Positions 38,701 through 50,700 of a stretch of DNA of 64,000 nt are shown piece by piece. Both the position numbers and the translations under genes were made by a program. Under the pieces are notes generated by a model that worked only from the letters and a program-made list of their open reading frames with translations, had not been told where the DNA came from and did no database searches. Within the stretch, counting starts at the first letter, position 1, and each line of letters opens with the position of its first letter. Origin of the DNA: Achatina immaculata (lineage: Eukaryota; Mollusca; Gastropoda; Stylommatophora; Achatinidae); NCBI GenBank assembly GCA_009760885.1, contig CM019701.1:31319094-31383093 (forward strand). Direction: 5' to 3'.

Positions 38701-41700
38701 CCACAGACTAACCTGTTTGTTCTCTTGTGTCAAGCTCCAAAAACAGATTTACCTGTTTGTTCTCTGGTGTCAAACTCCAACCACAGATTTACCTGTTTGT
38801 TCTCTGGTGTCAAGTTCCAACCACAGACTTACCTGCTGACCTCTGGTGTCAAGCTCCAACCACAAATTTACCTGTGTGTTCTCTGGTGTCAAGCTCCAGC
38901 CTCAGACTTACCTGTTTGTTCTCTGGTGTCAAGCTCCAACCACAGACTTACTTGCTTGTCCTTTGTGTTAACCTCCAACAACAGATTTACCTGTTTGTTC
39001 TATGGTGTCAAGCTCCAACCACAAACTTACCTGCTCGTTCTCTAGCGTTAACTCCAACCACAGACTTACCTGCTCGTTCTCTAGCGTTAACTCCTACTAC
39101 AGACTTACCTGTTTGTTCTCTGGTGTCAGGCTCCAACCACAGACTTATCTGTTTGTTCTCTGGTGGCAAGCTCAAACCACAGACTTACCTGTTTGTTCTC
39201 TGGTGTCAAGCTCCACCCGCAGATTTACCTTTTTGTCATCTGGTGTCAAGCTCCAACCACAGATTTACCTGTTTGTTCTCTGGTGTCACGCTCCAACCAC
39301 AGATTTACCTGTTTATTCTCTGGTGTCAAACTTCAACCACAGACTTCCCTGTTTGTTATCTGGTCTCAAAATCCATCCACAGACATACCTGTTTATTCTC
39401 TGGTGTCAAGCTCCAACCACAGATTTACCTGCATGTCCTCTGTGTCAAGCTCCAACCACAGACTTACCTGCTTGTTCTCTGTGTCAAGCTCCAACCACAG
39501 ACATTCCTGTTTGTCCTTTGTCTTAGGTTCCACCCACAGACTTACCTGCTTGTACTCTGTGTCTATCTCCAACCACAGACTTACCTGCTTGTTCTTTGTC
39601 TTAAGTTAAACCCACAGACTTACCTGCTTGTCCTCTGGTGTCAAGCTCTAACCACAGACATACCTGCTTGTCCTTTGTCTTATGTTCCACCCATAGACTT
39701 ACCTGCTTGTACTCTGTGTCAAGCTCCAACCACAGACTTTCCTGTTTGTTCTCTGTGTCAAGCTCCACCCACAGACTTACCTGCTTGACCTCTGGTGTCA
39801 AGCTCCAACCGCAGACTTACCTGCTTGTTATCTGGTGTTAAGTTCCACCCACAGATTTATCTGTTTGTTCTCTGGTGTCAAGCTCCAAACACAGATTTAC
39901 CTGTTTGTTCTCTGGTGTCACGCTCCAAGCACAGACTTACCTGCTTGTCCTCTGTGTCAAACTCCAACCACAGACTTACCTACTGTCCTTTGGTATCAAG
40001 TTCCAACCACAGACTTACCTGCTTGTCCTTTGTGTTAAGCTCCAACCACAGACTTACCTGCTTGTTCTCTGGTGTCAAGCTCCAACCACAGATTTACCTG
40101 TTTGTTCTCTGGTGTCAAGCTCCACACACAGATTTACCTGTTTGTTCTCTGGTGTCAAGCTCTAGCCACAGATTTACCTGTTTGTTCTCTGTTGTCAAGC
40201 TCCAACCACAGACTTACCTTCTTGTACTTTGTGTTAACCTCCAACCACAGATTTACCTGTTTGTTCTCTGGTGTCAAGCTCCAACCACAGACTTACCTGC
40301 TCGTTCTCTAGTGTTAACTCCAACCACAGACTTACTTGTTTGTTCTCTTGTGTCAGGCTCCAACCACAGACTTACCTGTTTGTTCTCTGGTGTCAAGCTC
40401 CAACCACAGACTTACCTGTTTGTTCTCTGGTGTCAAGCTCCAAACACAGATTTACCTGTTTATTCTCTGGTGTCAAACTCCAACCACAGACTTACCTGTT
40501 TGTTCTCTGGTATCAAGCTCCAACCGCAGATTTACCTGTTTGTCCTCTGGTGTCAAGCTCCAACCACAGATTTAGCTGTTTATTCTCTGGTGTCAAACTC
40601 CAAACACAGACTTACCTGTTTGTTCTCTGATATCAAACTCCAACTTCAGATTTACCTTTTTGTTCTCTTGTGTCAAGCTCCAATCACAGATTTACCTGTT
40701 TGTTCTCTGGTATCAAGCTCCACCCACAGATTTACCTATTCGTTCTCTGGTGTCAAACTCCAACCACTGACTTACCTGTTTGTTCTCTGGTATCAAGCTC
40801 CAACCACAGATTTACCTGTCTGTTCTCTGGTGTCAAGCTCCAACCACAGATTTACCTGTTTGTTCTCTGGTGTCAAACTCCAACCACAGATTTACCTGTT
40901 TGTTCTCTGGTGTCAAGCTCCAACCACAGACTTATCTGTTTGTTCTCTGGTGTCAAACTCCAACCACAGATTTACCTGTGTGTTCTCTGGTGTCAAGCTC
41001 CAACCACAGATTTACCTGTTTGTTCTCTGGTGTCAAGCTCCAACCACAGACTTACCTGTTTGTTCTCTTGTGTCAAGCTCCAACCACAGATTTACCTGTT
41101 TGTTCTCTGGTGTCAAACTCCAACCACAGATTTACCTGTTTGTTCTCTGGTGTCAAGCTCCAACCACAGACTTACCTGTTTGTTCTCTGGTGTCAAGCTC
41201 CAACCACAGATTTAACTGCTTGTCCTCTGATTTAGAAACTTGTTCCTGGATAAGATTGGTAAAATACGTCAGTCTGGTCTTTAAGGTCGTCCTTCTTCTA
41301 GTCACACGCGTAAGTTCTTCTAGTCACACGCGTAAGTTCTTCTAGTCACACGCGTAAGTTCTTCTAGTCACACGCATAAGTTCTTCTAGTCACACGCGTA
41401 AGTTCTTCTAGTCACACGCATAAGTTCTTCTAGTCACACGCATAAGTTCTTCTAGTCACACGCATAAGTTCTTCTAGTCACACGCGTAAGTTCTTATAGT
41501 CACACGCGTAAGTTCTTATAGTCACGCGCATAAGTTTGTGGCCTTTGGGCGTCAAACTGTCTTAGCATATATCTTATATCCTTCCCGTGCCGTTAAAAGT
41601 CAAATAGGGCTCGCAAGGTAGTTCGTCAATTTTTTCTGTCCTCGGCGAGTCTTTCAACTTCATCAAGGGATTTTATTGCTATTAATTTGTCCACTCTTAA

Positions 41701-44700
41701 CATTGTCCTCTTTAGAGTTTCACGTGGTCCGCCCCTTTCTCTTCGACCTGTTGTGTTAAACTTGATAGCTTGTTTGGGGATTCTCTGATTGTTTCTTCTC
41801 ATCACGTGACCAGGATATGTTAGTCTCCTTTTCCTGATCACCCATGAGACAGGTTGTTGTTCAGTCATCTGTCTTATCTCTGCATTGTTCTTGAATTCGT
41901 TCCACTTGATGCCGAGTATTTTCCTTAGGCATTTGTTTTCAAAAGAGTCTAATTTATTTTCTATTTCTTTAGTTGTTTTCCAGCTTTCGCATGCATAAAT
42001 GAGGGTGGATATCACATTTGAATTGAATAGTCTTAACGTTTGTGCTTATAACTTTTGATTTCCATATGTTCTCAAGATTCTTGAAGATTGATGCTGCTTC
42101 TGCAATTCTAATTCTAACTTCCTTTCTGGTGTCACCATCCCGGCCTATGTAGCTGCCAAGATATGCTTACTGACTGACTTCTTCAACATCTGTCCCATCT
42201 ACGTGTATTTTTCCATTTTGATTAATGGGGAGTTTCATTATTTTTGTTTTGTCCTTGTTAATTTCAAGTCCTATTTTGCTAGCCAGTGAAGACAGGATAT
42301 CTGTTTTTTCTTGCATGGAATTCACATTGTTACTGATAAGAGTTATGTCATCAGCAAAATCAAGATCTTCTAGTTGGGTCCCATGTACTCAGTTAATACC
42401 TGTGTTACATGTGCAGCATCTTTTCATTATGAAGTCTATTATAATTCCAAAAAGTAAAGGAGACAGTATACATCCTTGTTTCACACCTGTTTCAATCTGG
42501 AACCATTCACTCATCCCTTCTTCTGTCTTGACTGCACAAACATATCCATTGTAGAAGTCCTTAATGATGTTGACAATTTTAGATGGAATTCCATATATAC
42601 TTAAAATTCGCCACAATGAATCTTCGTGTATGCTATCAAATGCCTTTTTAAATTCTATGAAGTTCAGTATTAATGGTTTCTGCTTTTCAATATGTTCTTC
42701 AAGTATTATTCTCAGAGTAAAGATCTGGTTGAGACAGCTTCTCCCTTTTCGAAATCCTGCTTGTTCTTCTCTCATTGCAGTATCCACTATATCTTTAAGT
42801 CTATTCGAAATTACCTTGAAAAATACTTTTGACACAACTGATATTAAGGTTACTCCTCTCCAACTGTTACAGTCACTAAGGTTATCTTGTTTTGGTATTT
42901 TAACAATGATTCCTTTTTTCCAATTAGAAGGGACCTTTTCTTCTTTCCAAATCTTATTAAACATTCCCTATAGTTGTCTCATGTTGTCACTATTGATAGC
43001 TTTTAGCATTTTGGGTGTTATTTCATCTTCACCTGCAGCTTTGTTGTTAGCCATTAAATTCACTGCTGTTTCAATTTCATGCAATTTAATTTCATCTAGG
43101 TTGACATTTAGTTGTGGGGCTGGTAAGTCAGTTTCATTTTTCTGATATCCATGCTTTTCTATTTGGTTTCTTCAGTCCAGTGCTTGCTTTTGCAGCTGTG
43201 CTGTAAGAATTCTATATATCTCCTCTACTTCAAGGGTTGTTTTGGAATGATTGGCAAGTTCCTGATTGAAATTAATGTTAGTATTTTCTTCCTGTAGGCT
43301 GTGGCTGTTTATCTTTCTGTGTATTGATTTTTTGTGTTTTCTTTTCAGTTTAAGTTTTATTTTCCCTATGCACAGGTTGTGATCACTGTTGACACCTTCA
43401 CCCCTATAGCCCCTTATATATGTATCACAGATGTTCTGCATTGCTTTCTAATACAAAAATGATTTATCTGGTTTCTAGTTCTATCATCTGGAGATATCCA
43501 CGTTGTTTATGTATCTCTCTTATATATGCCAAACTATGGCCACGTAACGTGTACTGTACAAAACAAAACCAAAAAAACGCATAACTACTGATGACCCAAT
43601 TTTAGCCATAAATTTGATATTCTATAGCTTTTTGAATTGAATGAATAAAATTTTCAAATTGCACACAATAATACCTAAGGGTTTAAACACTCACTTGACA
43701 GTTTCTTGCATCTGTGTGATCAGAATTTGTTAGTCCTAGGGGTCTCAGGTTAGTATGGTGTGTAGCCTCAGCTTGCATCGATCAGCGACTGGCATCTCCT
43801 AGGCATAGATGCGATCAGATGTCTGATGTGTCCCTGTTGGATGGGTGTCCACTCTTCCTGGAGTGCCTGCCACAGATCACGATGATTGGCTGGAGAAATG
43901 TTTCGGGCGACAAACACGTCTTTGCAGCTCATCCCACAGGTGGTCGATCGGATTCATGTCTGGAGACAGGGGTGGCCAGGGAAGGGTGAGAATGTTGTTG
44001 GCAGTCAGGAACTGTGTGGTGAACCGTGCAGAATGGGTTCTGGCGTTGTCCTGTTGAAACACAGACCTTTGCGCAGCCAAAAATGGAAGGACGTGGGGTC
44101 GAAGGATTTCATTGACGTATCGTTGCTCATTCAAGCCTCCTTCAATCTGCACCAATGGACTCCTTCCGTTGAAAGTGATCATTCCCCATACCATTACACC
44201 CCCACCACCGTGCGGCGGAGCTTCATAAACGAAATTTTGGGCAAAAAGTTCGTTTGGCCTACGGTAGACCCTTCTCCGCATATCATGGCGGTGCAACAAA
44301 AAGGAAGATTCGTCACTAAACAAGACACGTCTCCATTGATTGTCAGTTGTCCAGGGCCGATGCTGGTTGGCCTAAACAAGTCGATTTTGGCGATGGCGTC
44401 TCGTTAAGACAGGACCTCAGTGAGGTCATTGTGCCATTAGTCCAGCTTCATGCAGTCTATTCCGGACAGTTTGATCAGACACACAACGTCCTGCAAGCAA
44501 TGACTTGGCACTTGAGGAAGCTGTTGTAAACCTGTTTCTGAGGTGATGAACCAGAATAAAGCGATCATCAGCTGCTGTTGTCACTATAATAGTATTTACT
44601 ATTTAGAATTTAAGGCACCACTATAATAGTATTGGCGCCAACTAAAATGGTTTTCTACTGGATTGATTGATTTTCTTGTGGAGTTCAGTTTCATCTTATA

Positions 44701-47700
44701 AATTTCTTCTTGTTGTTGGTTTTATAGAACAACCTAATTTTCTATATTACACACTAAGAAAATACAACAAGACACCCAGGCTTCCAACTCCACAGAATAA
44801 TACAGATACAACAACTTAACATAATTTGGCAGTCTTCCAACCAAAACAAACTGGTCAACAATGAGAATTCCAACAAAGCCAATTGGTGTAGTTATATCTT
44901 CAGACAACACACATTTATTGATGGACAAAATGAGGAGTGAAATTATGAGGATGGAAACGTAGCCGTCAGGCTGAACAGAAATTACAATGACAATGCCCGG
45001 CGTGAGAGAACTCTACGCCATATGGGCGAAAACCTTACAATGTCCTTATACAAATAAAACCATACTTACAACGTTCCACTCAAAACCTCAGCCATCACAA
45101 GAAAACCTAAATCCTCCAATTAACTATAAAAAAACTAACACTACTAAAAACTCTTCCTAACAAGACTCCATCTATATCAAACTAGTAAAGTTTTCCTACC
45201 ACAAAGAAATAAGGCTCTCGCTACAACCAACAAGTAAGGCTCTCTCTTTTAGACTAATCGTGAGTGGTATTTATACCATCCCTACCCATTCAGTTTTCTC
45301 CATGCTGCACGCTTTTCCCAAGACCCCTGCTCAATGGTCTCAACCAACCTACCTTTCAAACAAGGGTACTCACTCTATTAATTATTTCCTAAATACCAAT
45401 CCTGGTTGTAACCCCTAGCCAAGAGAAATACTGCTATAATCCTGGGTCGCCTACTGCGGTGCCGGTCTTCAGCTGAGCCAGTGGCTTGGAAACGGTGCCA
45501 AAGTCGACTGATGGTACTCTGCTGCACGTTTAAATGCCTGGCAACCTGACCTTGACTTTCACCTGCTTGCAAGCGACCAATAGCAATGTTGCGTAAATTT
45601 TGCGATAGACGCTGTATAATTTTATTCTTGAAATGTAGCTGAATATGTTTCTGTTACCTCATCCTTTTATGGAGTTTCATTTGCAAGGGAAGTGAGTTGT
45701 GCTCACCATAAAAATCACGACATTTCCATAAACGCAACGTGAGTTATGGTAAAAAAAAATACGTGATTAGCAAGGGCAGCTACTGGGATCTGACCATATA
45801 CGAGAATAGTAAAATTCACGCTAAATCATGGACCTGATATCTTCGTGACAATTTTTAGTTTGGTTCTAGATACCCGGAAAAAAATTTTGGTCATAACATA
45901 TAAAAAATGAAGCTTTTATAACCAATACGTTTCTTTTTTTTGGATAGTATATATAACTGTTACTGCTGCACCATACCGATGTTAATATAAACATAAAGCC
46001 TGATATGATAAACACTTTTCAGGCAACCCAGGAATAACACTCTCAGCGACAAACGAACAAATATCTTCAAGTAATCAAGGCTGGACTTCATAACACATTA
46101 TTACACGCATCCGGATGATGAAAGAGTATGAAGATGCTCAAAATGTGTGGAGTAACCACTCAAACCACTCACTGTAACAAGGAGAAAACAGTTCCGGGCT
46201 GCTCTAGCACATAATGCTACATACACTGCCATAAGAACTGCAAATATCTACCACATTGCCAAACTGCACAAGCACAAGTACAGAAAATACATCTTAACTG
46301 ATAATAATAAGAGCCACCTACGACTCGGACTGTCTACCAAGCCACGTCTTCATGCTGAAGATTGTCAAGATTTTCTCTCAGTCTACCAAGCCACGTCTCC
46401 ATGCTGAAGATTGTCAAGATTTTCTCTCAGTCTACCAAGCCACGTCTTCATGCTGAAGATTGTCAAGATTTTCTCTCAGTCTACCAAGCCACGTATTCAT
46501 GCTGAAGATTGTCAAGATTTTCTCTCAGTCTACCAAGCCACGTCTTCATGCTGAAGATTGTCAAGATTTTCTCTCAGTCTACCAAGCCACGTCTCCATGC
46601 TGAAGATTGTCAAGATTTTCTCTCAGTCTACCAAGCCACGTCTTCATGCTGAAGATTGTCAAGATTTTCTCTCAGTCCACATGTAAAACCTGGAGGACGT
46701 TGCTCGGAGCACACAACCTCACAGGAAACTACAAAGAGGAAGTCAGTTATGAAACAAGAGCGTCATCTTCCAGAATCTAAATAGGTCTGTCCGCACTGTC
46801 CTGAATTTTCTGCTACATGTCAACACCCCGTGATTCCAGCAACTGTTGTTCTGCGAGATTATGTGGGGGGGGGGGCGTGGTTATTCTTTCTCAGTTGTAT
46901 AACATCAGGAGGATGATAGAACTGGGGGAGAAGAGGGGAGGTGAAGGTTTTTCTGAACGAAGTGGTTTAGCGCGCATTACCCACAACCAGTGTGTGATTG
47001 GCTCCATCAGCAGACGGACGCTCCATTGGGTGTTTGAACTGAAGGCGGAGCACTTCCAGAGAGCGGGAATGCCAGTCTCTGATTACAGACAGATTACAGA
47101 TCTTTATTATAATCGAAACTGTTCAATCTGTCAGCCGACCTTTTTTCACATCTTCTGGGTGGACGCGGCATTGTATCCTTCGATCTTATAGATTAGTGCT
47201 CACGGGGGAACGAGCTTGGCAGCTGTGATCTTGTTTTTTTCGCCGTTTTGAGAGGGTTATTCTGTAGGTAAAGACTATGGGAGACCGTGCCTGCTAACTT
47301 GTTGGTCAGAAATGATCTTAGGCGATACCGAGAACATACATCTATCTCAGATCTTCAAGTCTTCTTAACGCCTTCTTGATACAGCAGTCGTGTAGGTATT
47401 GTCTATTACTGTGATCCAGCAGTCATATAGTTACCGTCTATTACTATGATCCAGCAGTCGTATAGTTACCGCCTATTACTGTGATCCAGTAGTCATATAG
47501 TTACCATATTACTGTGATCCAGTAGTCATATAGTTACCGTCTATTACTGGATCCAGTAGTCGTATAGTTACTGTCTATTACTGTGATCCAGTAGTCATAT
47601 AGTTACCGTCTATTACTATGATCCAGCAGTCATATAGTTACCGTCTATTACTGTGATCCAGTAGTCGTATAGTTACCGTCTATTACTGTGATCCAGTAGT

Positions 47701-50700
47701 CGTATAGTTACCGTCTATTACTGTGATCCAGCAGTCATATAGTTACCGTCTATTACTGTGATCCAGTAGTCATATAGTTACTGTCTATTACTGTGATCCA
47801 GTAGTCGTATAGTTACTGTCTATTACTGTGATCCTGCAGTCATATAATTACCATCTATTACTGTGATCCTGCAGTCATATAGTTACCGTCTTATACTGTG
47901 ATCCAGTAGTCGTATAGTTACCGTCTATTACTGTGATCCAGTAGTCGTATAGTTAACGTCTATTACTGTGAATCAGCAGTCATATAATTACCGTCTATTA
48001 CTGTGAATCAGCAGTCATATAATTACCGTCTATTACTGTGAATCAGCAGTCATATAGTTACCGTCTATGACTGTGATCCTGCAGTCATATAGTTACCGTC
48101 TATTACTGTGGGAGTTCATTTCCTCAAGCTTTCTCATCTTTATCTAAATTCTAAGATTATGGGGTCTCTTATTCTATCTTAAAACGTTTTATTTAATGTT
48201 AATTCCATTTGAACATAATAATTATTTAATTAGAATGGACTGACTTACTTACCTCCCTCCCCCTTTCTTTAGTCATATTGTTAACATTACGACTCTTTTT
48301 TAAAAAAGTGACTTGCAGTTAATAAGATAATGTACTGTGTTTCTGCCACAAACAAAAAATACAAACAAACTTTGCGATCACACCCCCCTTGTTTTAGTCG
48401 GAGTGGTTATGTTGTATAAAGTGAAAGTACACATACTACACTGTATATAGAAATATTAACTAATTTCCATCACAGAAATCATATTTAGCCATAATTTTAA
48501 CTACAAAAAAAAAAACCTCATCATCATCATCATGTGCCGTGCCGACTGGCGTTGGCTATTATGCTTCTCCAGAGTACACGATCCTTCATGCAGGCCATCA
48601 GTTCAGTTGGTGATCTCCTCTCACACCATCCCGTCAGACTGTCCAGTATCATTTCTCTTGGTCTTCCTCTTGATCTTCTTCCTTCTATTTTTCCTGTTGT
48701 TATAATATTTTCAATGCCCCCTCTTCTCATTGCATGTCCTATGAAAGTACATTGTCTCTCTCTCTTATCTTTTTCACAAGTTTTTTGTCTCTCCAGCTCT
48801 TCTCATACATTCTTCATTAGTTATTTTTGCTGTCCAGGGGATTCGCAACATTCTTCTAATAAACCACATTTCTGCTGCTTCCAATGATTTTTGTGCAGAC
48901 TTGCCTATTGTCCCTGATTCACTTCCATATAACAAGATAGGTTCAATATAGCATTTTAGGACTCGTTTTCTAACATTCATTGATAAAGATATGTTAGCTA
49001 ATATGTTTCTCATTCTCTGAAATGCAGTCTTTGCTTGGCCTATTCTGTTCCTAATTTCTGTTCTGCATTTCCCATCTGAAGTTATTACTGCTCCAAGGTA
49101 TTTGAATTTCTGCACCTGCTTTAGAATAGTTCCGTTTAATTTAATACTGCATGCTGGTGGATTCTGTTTCTTAGATATAACCATAGTCTCTGTCTTTTTG
49201 ATGTTCAAAGTAAGGCCTTTCTGTTCACTTTCTTTAGCGACTTTATCCAAGAGATTTTGCAGGTCTTGTTGGTTCTCAGCTATCAGTACTCTATCGTCAG
49301 CATACCAAAGGTATTTTATTGTATCCTCCAATTATTTATTGTAAATTGGAGGATACAATAAAAAAACCTATGCATAAAAATATTACCAGCTGGCCAAAAA
49401 CCTATGCATAAAAGACGTATTGAATGAAAACAATAAAAAAAATATTAATCGTTTTCAATCAATATGTCCTATGCAACAGAAATATTCCATAAAAATCGTT
49501 CATAATAATGAAGAATATTAGAGCACAAAGAATATGTGTGTTACATTATGTAGCATCTTATTAGACAATATTGAAATTATGGTAGATTCACATTAGCAAT
49601 CTTTCCTGAGCAATTGTTTAGTATAACAAAGTGACGTATGAGACAAAATGTGAAAATTGTAAACACAAAATAATGATAAACATTGCCCAGAACAAAATTT
49701 CTACAAACACGAATCATAGCTTCAAGTCTTGATTCACATGTGCCAACCGTAACTCATTTCATCTGTACCATAATTCATCTGTATTTCTTATCTCAGAATT
49801 TCAAGATCTCCATTTTTGCCCTCGATCTTGCATTAGTTTCTTACATTTGTTGGGTCCCCTTTTCTCCATGCAACAACATTTAGTGTTGAGGATGGTCTCG
49901 TATTGATAAGTCAATGAGGATAGTCTCGTATAAGTCGCTGAGGATAGTCTCGTACTGATAAGTTAATGAGGATAGTCTCGTATAAATAAGTCACTGAGGA
50001 TAGTCTCGTATAAATAGGTCACTGAGGATAGTCTCGTATTGATAGGTCAATGAGGATAGTCTCGTATAAATAAGTCACTGAGGATAGTCTCGTATAAATA
50101 AGTCACTGAGGATAGTCTCGTATAAATAAGTCACTGAGGACAGTCTCGTATTGGTAAGTCCAATACACCCTTGTTGTTTACACTGAACAAGAGGAATCCA
50201 CACCCAGTCCTTAAACACTGACGTTGGTAGTAATTGTACCTCTCATTCATGTCAACACTCAGGACTGTTGTTGTTATTTTTTTAGTAGAATTAAGATGGA
50301 ATAAGAGACCACAAAGAGCTCAGAATATAGAGAAAGTTGAGAACCCCTGACAAAGTGAGTTCCCACGGTAATAGACGATTAGTTCTGGATAACGCCGAAA
50401 AGAGTAAACAAACTGGAGAAGAGTAAACAAACTGGAGAAGAGTAAACAAACTGGAGGAGAGTAAACAAACTAAAGGAGAGTAAACAAACTGGAGGAGAGT
50501 AAACAAACTGGAGGAGAGTAAACAAACTGGAGAAGAGTAAACAAACTGGAGAAGAGTAAACAAACTGGAGAAGAGTAAACAAACTGGAGAAGAGTAAACA
50601 AACTGGTGAAGAGTAAACAAACTGGAGAAGAGTAAACAAACTGGAGAAGAGTAAACAAACTGGAGAAGAGTAAACAAACTGGTGAAGATTAAACAAGCTG

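Larger units (their letters stand above)
43780..45640 (-). mobile_element. Tc1-type DNA transposon, split by an insertion of about 0.8 kb
   Basis: The minus strand carries transposase parts on both sides of a foreign segment (about 44,585-45,430). Terminal repeats could not be fixed with confidence, so the outer limits are approximate. Confidence 0.75.

Noticed and set aside
34301..41345. Many long overlapping ORFs, up to 516 codons (39,795-41,345)
   Set aside because: They read the same peptide in all three frames of a 40-bp minisatellite that lacks stops; there is no non-repeat domain, signal or exon structure.
43886..44407. 173-codon + strand ORF
   Set aside because: Antisense of the Tc1 transposase, which shows clear DDE motifs on the minus strand.
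46333..46676. CRISPR-like array
   Set aside because: Units are contiguous tandem repeats without spacers, and the DNA is eukaryotic.
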